This document shows positions 1-4,863 of a DNA stretch of 24,646 nt, in pieces. The translations under genes were made by a program, and so were the position numbers. The number at the start of each line of letters is the position of its first letter. Position 1 is the stretch's first letter. The notes below the pieces were generated by a model. The model had not been told where the DNA came from. It searched no databases and saw only the letters and a list, made by a program, of their open reading frames with translations. Origin of the DNA: Candidatus Colimorpha onthohippi (lineage in GTDB: Bacteria > Bacteroidota > Bacteroidia > Bacteroidales > P3); NCBI GenBank assembly GCA_018064565.1, contig JAGHVA010000060.1, forward strand, positions 1 through 24,646, given 5' to 3'.

Positions 1-203
1 GAAAAGTTCTTGTTGCAGCCCGTGCAGTGGAATCTACCGCTCTTTGACATTCTGCAAAGATGCTTGCCACAATAGGGACAGACCACGTCTTGCGATTCTC
101 CAGACCCCCACCTGCATTCTATGATGGTTCGCTTGCATATTTCGTCATCCGAAAAGTAGTCTGCCATTGAGAAAAAACTGTCGAACTGAGAGAAATCTAT
201 CAT
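1..203 (-). CDS. IS1595-family (ISXO2-like) transposase, N-terminal part, cut by the left window edge
   Basis: Reading the minus strand from the ATG at 203 gives 67 codons with no stop before the window edge. The sequence contains a zinc-ribbon pattern, C42-P-Y-C45 followed by C60-T-G-C63, with K-S-G-R-F-H-C leading into the second pair. This CxxC/CxxC ribbon, about 40 residues from the N-terminus, is the usual start of IS1595-family transposases, where it precedes a DDE-type catalytic domain (not in the window). The start codon lies about 100 bp from the edge of a broken hsdS gene, so the element probably ends near 290-310 and is inserted in, or next to, the restriction gene. The family call rests only on the zinc ribbon and its position. 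Whether the transposase is complete cannot be seen. Confidence 0.75.
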   Translation of the reverse strand, partial: MIDFSQFDSFFSMADYFSDDEICKRTIIECRWGSGESQDVVCPYCGKHLCRMSKSGRFHCTGCNKNF

Positions 204-308
204 AACACTTGTGCATTTTGCTAATATATATACGCAAAATGCGTGCCATTTTCAAGTATATGAAGATTTTATGACAAAATATACGTCTATGTGACATTTT
301 GTCGTGCC
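204..308. mobile_element. Probable terminal region of the IS1595-like element
   Basis: AT-rich non-coding stretch between the transposase start and the hsdS remnant. On the minus strand the hexamer GGCACG occurs twice (308-303 and about 248-243), each followed by an AT-rich run containing AAAATG or ATTTTG. The outer copy is a candidate for the terminal inverted repeat, because the hsdS reading frame is closed by TGA at 292-294 just inside it. The other end of the element is outside the window, so neither the inverted repeat nor a target duplication can be confirmed. Confidence 0.4.
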
Positions 309-702
309 AACAAGTATATCATTGCCTAAAAAAATATGGCAATCAGATAGAACAGGTGGAACAAATGGTGATGTTTTATGTGTTAGGGTTGTTAAGCGAA
401 TGCAGAATGCGATAATCCCACGATTTCTATTTCATTTATTATCTTCGAATGCTTTCTTTGAATATGATATGAACTATGCAAAAGGAGCAAAAATGCCAAG
501 AGGCGATAAGAAAGCAGTTCTTGATTTTCCAATCCCTATCCCCTCATTAGAAGAGCAAGAAAGAATCGTCAATATCCTTGACCGCTTTGATGCTCTGGTA
601 AATGACCTCTCCAAGGGGCTCCCTGTCGAGATTGAGGCTCGGCGGAAACAATATGAATACTACCGCGATAAGCTGCTAACCTTTAAAAGAAAAGAAGCGT
701 AA
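304..702 (+). pseudogene. hsdS: Type I restriction-modification specificity subunit (HsdS), C-terminal remnant
   Basis: The 132 residues match the C-terminal end of HsdS, the subunit that gives type I restriction-modification complexes their DNA target. The segment K-A-V-L-D-F-P-I-P-I-P followed by S-L-E-E-Q-E-R-I-V-N-I-L-D-R-F is the hallmark junction between the second target-recognition domain and the C-terminal conserved coiled coil, which here runs to the end. Full HsdS proteins are about 380-450 residues, so roughly two thirds are missing. The frame is closed upstream by TGA at 292-294, and the GTG at 304 is merely the first possible start. The neighbouring transposase suggests that an insertion cut off the 5' part. 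No hsdM or hsdR is in the window. A short active half-subunit is possible but less likely. Confidence 0.75.
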
Positions 703-911
703 AATGATAGATTGCTATAGGTTTCTATAGGTTGCGGCTTCTCTGGAATGTCTGGAATGTCCGGAATGTCCGGAATATCCGGAATGTCTGGAATATCCGG
801 AATATCCGGAATATCCGGAATGTCTGGAATGTCCGGAATGTCCGGAATATCCGGAATATCCGGAATGTCTGGTTTCTCTGGCGTTTCCAGCACTTTCAGC
901 ATCTCCAGCAT
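660..911 (-). CDS. Possible small protein made of Ile-Pro-Asp repeats (uncertain gene)
   Basis: An 84-codon minus-strand frame from the ATG at 911. It starts M-L-E-M-L-K-V-L-E, then P-E-K-P, then about 14 Ile-Pro-Asp triplets, a second P-E-K-P, and a short tail. The frame can be extended upstream to 1043, but that would run over the thrS promoter and start codon. Its 3' end overlaps the end of hsdS on the opposite strand. In favour of coding: every base difference between repeat units falls on a third codon position and is silent in this frame, but not in the other five. Against: low complexity, no recognisable family and no visible promoter. I cannot assign a function. Confidence 0.3.
   Translation of the reverse strand: MLEMLKVLETPEKPDIPDIPDIPDIPDIPDIPDIPDIPDIPDIPDIPDIPDIPDIPEKPQPIETYSNLSFYASFLLKVSSLSR
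742..872. repeat. Tandem repeat of 9 bp, 14 full copies plus a partial one
   Basis: Unit TCYGGAATR, where Y is T or C and R is G or A. Fourteen full units run from 742 to 867, followed by TCTGG at 868-872. Only unit positions 3 and 9 vary, always by transitions, and the unit length keeps any reading frame open. This minisatellite sits between hsdS and the thrS promoter. There are no spacers, so it is not a CRISPR array. Confidence 0.95.
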
Positions 912-962
912 ATCTCGCGTTACCTTTGCTGCAATTATATGTGTGAATATTTTTTCATGCTG

Positions 963-992
963 TTTGCGATACAATAAAAAAGTGTATCTTTG
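963..992 (+). promoter_or_regulatory. Promoter of thrS (Bacteroidota type)
   Basis: TATCTTTG at 985-992 matches the Bacteroidota -7 consensus TAnnTTTG. TTTG at 963-966 serves as the -33 element, with an 18-bp spacer, slightly short of the usual 19-21. Transcription would start near 1000, giving a leader of about 30 nt before the thrS ATG. It is the likely promoter of the whole thrS-infC-rpmI-rplT-rplS run. Confidence 0.7.
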
Positions 993-1029
993 CACGTCTT
1001 TAACTGTGAGATTGCAATAGCATATAATT

Positions 1030-2961
1030 ATGATAAATATCACATTACCAGATGGTTCGGTACGTCAGTATCAGGCTGGCGTTACCGCCTTGGATATCGC
1101 AAAAAGCATTAGCGAAGGTTTGGCGCGCAATGTATTGGCAGCCAAAGTCGATGATCAGATCCTTGAGTTGTATCGCCCTATAAATAGCGACGCCTCAGTG
1201 CAGCTCCTCACATGGAACGATGAGGAGGGTAAGCGCACCTTTTGGCATACCTCCGCGCACCTTTTGGCTACCGCCCTTCAGCAACTGTATCCTGGTATCA
1301 AATTTGGTATCGGTCCCGCTATAGAAAATGGTTTTTACTACGATATAGATTTTGGAACAACTCAAATATCCAGCGACGACTTCCCTGCCATCGAGAAAAA
1401 GATGCAGGAGTTGGTTCAGGCCAAGACGCCCATCGTCCGTCGGGATGTTACAAAGGCAGAGGCACTCAAAGAGTTTACCGACCGCGGTGAGATATACAAG
1501 GTCGAGCTTATAGAGGGTTTGGAAGATGGTACTATCTCGTTTTATGAGAGCGGTTCGTTTACCGACCTTTGTCGCGGTCCGCACTTGGTTGATTTCAGCC
1601 CGATTAAGGCTGTCAAGTTGATCAACATAGCTGGTGCTTATTGGCGTGGCGATGAGCATCGTCCACAGCTTACGCGACTGTATGCCATCAGTTTTCCTAA
1701 GAAGAAAGAGCTTGATGAGTATATGGCCATGATGGAAGAGGCGAAAAAGCGCGACCATCGTAAGATAGGCAAAGAGTTGGGTCTGTTTATGTTCAGCGAG
1801 ACGGTAGGCAAGGGTCTTCCAATCTGGCTGCCTAAAGGCACCGAGTTGCGTTTGCGCTTGCAAGAGTTTCTTACCAAGATACAACGCCGTTATGGCTATC
1901 AGCAGGTGATGACTCCTCATATCGGTGCCAAGGTGCTGTATGAAACATCGGGTCATTGGCAGCACTATGGTGAAGATAGTTTTCGCCCCATTACCACTCC
2001 AGAGGAGGGCGAGGTGTATCTGCTCAAGCCGATGAATTGCCCACACCACTGCATGATATACAAGAACGAACCTCGTTCGTATAAGGACTTGCCTTTGCGG
2101 TATGCAGAGTTTGGAACGGTGTATCGCTATGAGCAGAGTGGTGAGTTGCACGGCTTGACCCGTGTGCGTTCGTTTACGCAAGACGATGCGCATATATTCT
2201 GCCGTCCTGATCAGGTAAAAGAGGAGTTTATCAAAGTGATGGAGATTATACAAATCATCTTCAAGGCTTTGAGTTTCGAGCAGTGGGAGGCGCAGATTTC
2301 GCTCCGCGACCCATCGAATACCACTAAATATGTGGGCACTGATGAGAATTGGGCAAAGGCAGAGTCTGCCATCAAAGAGGCGTGTGCCGAAAAAGGCATC
2401 AATGCCAAGGTCGAATTGGGCGAGGCTGCTTTTTATGGGCCAAAGCTCGACTTTATGGTCAAAGATGCCATCGGACGCCGTTGGCAGTTGGGTACCATCC
2501 AGGTAGATTATAACCTCCCAGAGCGGTTTGATCTTGAATATATTGGGAGCGATGGTCAAAAACATCGTCCGGTGATGATACACAGAGCTCCGTTTGGAAG
2601 TATGGAGCGTTTTTGCGCAGTGCTTATAGAGCATACGGGTGGCAAATTCCCGTTGTGGCTCACCCCCGATCAGTTTATTATCTTGCCCGTAAGCGAGAAA
2701 TATGTGGAGCAGGCGCAGGCGTTGAAATGCAATCTGGAGCAGATGGATCTCAGGGGTGCGATAGATACGCGCGACGAGAAAATAGGTCGCAAAATCCGTG
2801 ATGCAGAGATGGCCAAATACCCCTTTATGATTATCTTGGGCGAGAAAGAGATAGGCGAAGGCACTATTAGTGTACGCCGTCAGGGTGCGGGCGACTTGGG
2901 AAGCATGACGCCACAAGACTTTGCGAAACTGGTTGAGTCAGAAATAAACCAAGTAATGTAA
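1030..2961 (+). CDS. thrS: Threonyl-tRNA synthetase
   Basis: Class II aminoacyl-tRNA synthetase that charges tRNA-Thr with threonine in the cytoplasm. The 643 residues match the usual bacterial length and full domain order. An N-terminal TGS domain (about 1-62) comes first. The editing domain follows, with its H73-x3-H77 pair in H-T-S-A-H and the later L-C-R-G-P-H-L segment. The catalytic core follows, with the zinc-binding cysteine in M-N-C-P-H-H and the motif-2 region with R-Y-E-Q-S-G-E-L-H-G. The C-terminal anticodon-binding domain begins near T-P-D-Q-F. The ATG at 1030 is preceded by a good promoter and a short leader. infC follows after a 29-nt gap, the widely conserved thrS-infC-rpmI-rplT order. 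Nothing is missing in the gene. Confidence 0.98.
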   Translation: MINITLPDGSVRQYQAGVTALDIAKSISEGLARNVLAAKVDDQILELYRPINSDASVQLLTWNDEEGKRTFWHTSAHLLATALQQLYPGIKFGIGPAIENGFYYDIDFGTTQISSDDFPAIEKKMQELVQAKTPIVRRDVTKAEALKEFTDRGEIYKVELIEGLEDGTISFYESGSFTDLCRGPHLVDFSPIKAVKLINIAGAYWRGDEHRPQLTRLYAISFPKKKELDEYMAMMEEAKKRDHRKIGKELGLFMFSETVGKGLPIWLPKGTELRLRLQEFLTKIQRRYGYQQVMTPHIGAKVLYETSGHWQHYGEDSFRPITTPEEGEVYLLKPMNCPHHCMIYKNEPRSYKDLPLRYAEFGTVYRYEQSGELHGLTRVRSFTQDDAHIFCRPDQVKEEFIKVMEIIQIIFKALSFEQWEAQISLRDPSNTTKYVGTDENWAKAESAIKEACAEKGINAKVELGEAAFYGPKLDFMVKDAIGRRWQLGTIQVDYNLPERFDLEYIGSDGQKHRPVMIHRAPFGSMERFCAVLIEHTGGKFPLWLTPDQFIILPVSEKYVEQAQALKCNLEQMDLRGAIDTRDEKIGRKIRDAEMAKYPFMIILGEKEIGEGTISVRRQGAGDLGSMTPQDFAKLVESEINQVM

Positions 2962-2990
2962 TATAATATTAACTACTAATTATTAGCTAA

Positions 2991-3563
2991 TTGGCAGCAC
3001 CATTCAAACCCAGTAATGGCCCGAATACAAAGGGTCATAGTAGAGGGCCTATCAAGAAAGAGCCCGAACATAAGATTAATGAGCGGATACAGGAACCAAT
3101 GGTTCGCGTAGTAGGCGAAGGCATGGAGCCAGTAATCATGAACACGCGTGATGCAATTAAGTTGGCTTATGATCAAGGTCTTGACCTTGTTATGATCTCG
3201 CCTACCGCAACACCTCCAGTGTGTAAAATCATAGAGTATCAGAAGTATCTCTATGAGTTGAAGAAGAAGGAGAAAGAGCGCAAAGCCAACTCGTCAAAGA
3301 TTGTCATCAAAGAGATTCGGCTTAGTCCACAGACCGATGAGCATGATTTTGATTTTAAGTTGAAGCATGCTATCCGTTTTTTGCAAGACGGCAATAAGGT
3401 GAAGGTGGATGTGTTTTTCAGAGGTCGAGCTATCGTGTATAAAGAGCAGGGTGAAACGCAGTTGCTCAGGTTTGCGGAGGCCTTGATGGAGTATGGAAAG
3501 CCAGAATCGATGCCCAAACTTGAAGGCAAGCGGATGCTGATGATTATAGCTCCTAAGAAGTAG
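2991..3563 (+). CDS. infC: Translation initiation factor IF-3, non-ATG start
   Basis: IF-3 binds the 30S subunit, prevents premature 50S joining and proofreads the start codon and initiator tRNA. The 190 residues carry the N-terminal domain signature (K-I-N-E-R-I, then D-L-V-M-I-S-P-T-A, then P-P-V-C-K-I), a charged linker rich in K and E, and the C-terminal domain ending K-R-M-L-M-I-I-A-P-K-K. The frame is closed by TAA at 2988-2990, directly before the TTG at 2991. The first in-frame ATG is codon 37, after the conserved I-N-E-R-I, so translation must begin at a non-ATG codon, most simply this TTG. Rare starts on infC are a known way for IF-3 to repress its own synthesis. Translation ends in three consecutive in-frame stops, TAG TGA TAG. 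Confidence 0.95.
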   Translation: MAAPFKPSNGPNTKGHSRGPIKKEPEHKINERIQEPMVRVVGEGMEPVIMNTRDAIKLAYDQGLDLVMISPTATPPVCKIIEYQKYLYELKKKEKERKANSSKIVIKEIRLSPQTDEHDFDFKLKHAIRFLQDGNKVKVDVFFRGRAIVYKEQGETQLLRFAEALMEYGKPESMPKLEGKRMLMIIAPKK

Positions 3564-3622
3564 TGATAGCGTGTAGGCTTCAGATGGTAGTCTGGTAGTT
3601 TGAACGTCAAGAAAATCTCAAC

Positions 3623-3642
3623 ACGTTAGTGATAACGTTTTT
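3623..3642 (+). terminator. Weak hairpin with U-tract between infC and rpmI (possible attenuator)
   Basis: ACGTTA (3623-3628), loop GTGA, TAACGT (3633-3638), with T residues running to 3642. A 6-bp stem followed by Ts could act as a partial terminator or attenuator inside the operon. It could also be chance in an AT-rich spacer. Confidence 0.3.
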
Positions 3643-3673
3643 GTATAACAAACACAAAAAAAACAGTAAAGTA

Positions 3674-3868
3674 ATGCCTAAGATGAAAACCAAGGCCGCT
3701 GCCAAAAAGCGTTTCGCTTTTACGGGCACCGGCAAAATCAAAAGAAAGCATGCTTATCATAGTCATATCCTGACTAAGAAAGAGACCACGCAAAAACGCA
3801 ACCTTGATCATACCGCTTTGGTAAGCGTAGATGACGAGAAGCGCGTAAAACGTATGCTTTTGTCGTAA
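3674..3868 (+). CDS. rpmI: 50S ribosomal protein L35
   Basis: Small basic protein of the large ribosomal subunit. The 64 residues begin M-P-K-M-K-T-K and contain the family core K-K-R-F, then T-G-T-G-K-I-K-R-K-H-A, then S-H-I-L-T-K-K, with a normal length of about 65. The ATG at 3674 is chosen because the L35 sequence starts exactly there; the frame remains open upstream, but only into unrelated residues. The gene lies 110 nt after infC and 116 nt before rplT, which are long spacers for a ribosomal operon. In other bacteria this pair is controlled by L20 binding to the leader. No such structure could be proved here. Confidence 0.96.
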   Translation: MPKMKTKAAAKKRFAFTGTGKIKRKHAYHSHILTKKETTQKRNLDHTALVSVDDEKRVKRMLLS

Positions 3869-3984
3869 AGCAAATCAAAACAGGAGTTATTAACCATTGT
3901 TTCAAGCCTTCAAGTCTTACTGGTGCAATTATGATTATTCAGCATGAGCATCGGGTAAGCGCTTAAACGAAAAAAAATTAAATT

Positions 3985-4329
3985 ATGCCAAGATCAGTCA
4001 ACGCAGTTGCTTCGAGAGCACGCCGCAAAAAAATCCTCAACCGCACTAAAGGTTATTGGGGCAGAGGTAAAAATGTTTGGACAGTAGCCAAAAACTAGTG
4101 GGAAAAGGGTCAGACTTATGCATATCGTGACCGTAAAGCCAAAAAGAGAGAGTTTCGCGCATTGTGGATTAACCGTATCAATGCTGGATGCCGTATCAAT
4201 GGTATCAGCTACAGCGTTTTTATGGGTCAGCTCCACAAAAACAATATCGAGCTTAACCGCAAGGTTCTTGCCGATTTGGCTATGAACAATCCTCAGGCTT
4301 TTGCCGCTGTTGTAAATTCGGTGAAATAA
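3985..4329 (+). CDS. rplT: 50S ribosomal protein L20, interrupted by an in-frame amber codon
   Basis: L20 binds 23S rRNA early in 50S assembly and in several bacteria represses its own operon. From the ATG at 3985 the frame reads M-P-R-S-V-N, then A-S-R-A-R-R-K-K-I-L, then N-V-W-T-V-A-K-N. It next meets TAG at 4096-4098 (codon 38) and continues W-E-K-G-Q-T-Y-A-Y-R-D-R-K, then R-A-L-W-I-N-R-I-N-A, to TAA at 4327-4329. Both sides of the stop match L20 without indels, and the total of 114 residues plus the amber codon is the normal length. The stop falls in the long N-terminal helix, where Bacteroidota proteins usually have a small residue, from memory Thr or Ala. Because L20 is normally essential, the choices are a sequence error, readthrough or suppression, or a second functional copy elsewhere. 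No reinitiation codon is evident just after the stop. Confidence 0.9.
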
Positions 4330-4432
4330 CATTGCCTATTTTACAAGACGTAGCCATTTGTTGCCGATGCACATTGTTGCCTCTCGGTGAGACAAATATA
4401 CGAATCATGAATCACGATAAAAAATCATTGTC

Positions 4433-4786
4433 ATGGGAAAAAATGAATTAATGCAATATGTAGAGAATCTGGTGGAACGCAAAGAGTTTCCCGAATTCAA
4501 GGCTGGCGATACCGTCACTGTCCACTACAAAATCCGTGAAGGAAATAAAGAGCGTATCCAGAACTTCCAGGGTGTTGTATTGCAACGCAGCGGAAGTGGA
4601 TCAACCGAGACTTTTACTGTTCGTAAGATTGCTAACGGCATAGGTGTAGAGCGTATCTTCCCCTTTGCAAGTCCCTTCATCGAGCAGATTGATGTCAACA
4701 AGCATGGTGCTGTGCGTCGTGCTCGCATCTTCTATCTTCGCGACCTCACGGGCAAGAAAGCCCGTATCAAAGAGAAGAGACATTAG
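4433..4786 (+). CDS. rplS: 50S ribosomal protein L19
   Basis: Large-subunit protein at the 30S-50S interface. The 117 residues contain the family pattern F-K-A-G-D-T-V-T-V, then E-G-N-K-E-R-I-Q, then G-V-G-V-E-R-I-F-P, then L-T-G-K-K-A-R-I-K-E-K near the end. The start ATG at 4433 (M-G-K-N-E-L-M) is favoured; a second ATG at 4451 would also leave a complete core. It stands 103 nt after rplT. In most bacteria rplS belongs to the rpsP-rimM-trmD operon, so its position as last gene of the thrS cluster is unusual. The gene ends in two successive TAG codons, followed shortly by a strong terminator. Confidence 0.96.
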   Translation: MGKNELMQYVENLVERKEFPEFKAGDTVTVHYKIREGNKERIQNFQGVVLQRSGSGSTETFTVRKIANGIGVERIFPFASPFIEQIDVNKHGAVRRARIFYLRDLTGKKARIKEKRH

Positions 4787-4821
4787 TAGTCGTCACTGTT
4801 ATCACTTTGTTGAGATATATT

Positions 4822-4860
4822 CAGAAGGCTGCACCTCATGGTGCGGTCTTCTGTTTTTTT
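4822..4860 (+). terminator. Rho-independent terminator after rplS
   Basis: The arms CAGAAGGCTGCACC (4822-4835) and GGTGCGGTCTTCTG (4840-4853) pair over nearly their full length around the loop TCAT. Seven Ts follow. It closes the ribosomal cluster and lies just before the 3' end of the oppositely oriented rhamnosidase gene, so it separates convergent transcripts. Confidence 0.93.
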
Positions 4861-4863
4861 TGT

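Noticed and set aside
742..872. CRISPR array
   Set aside because: The units are 9 bp and contiguous, with no unique spacers and no cas genes.
732..1020. Plus-strand frames reading Met-Ser-Gly or Asn-Val-Arg repeats through the 9-bp array
   Set aside because: Variation between repeat units changes amino acids in these frames, and they run into the thrS promoter. They are less credible than the minus-strand frame.
1195..2916. A long (573-codon) open frame on the minus strand across thrS
   Set aside because: It lies fully antisense to the well supported thrS coding sequence, has no recognisable domain, and is rich in His, Leu and Thr, as expected for a codon-usage shadow.
3985..4329. General reassignment of TAG to an amino acid
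   Set aside because: Several other genes in the window end properly at TAG (infC, rplS, aspS, LysE-type, lipoprotein, vWA and EF-hand genes), and only rplT has an internal one.
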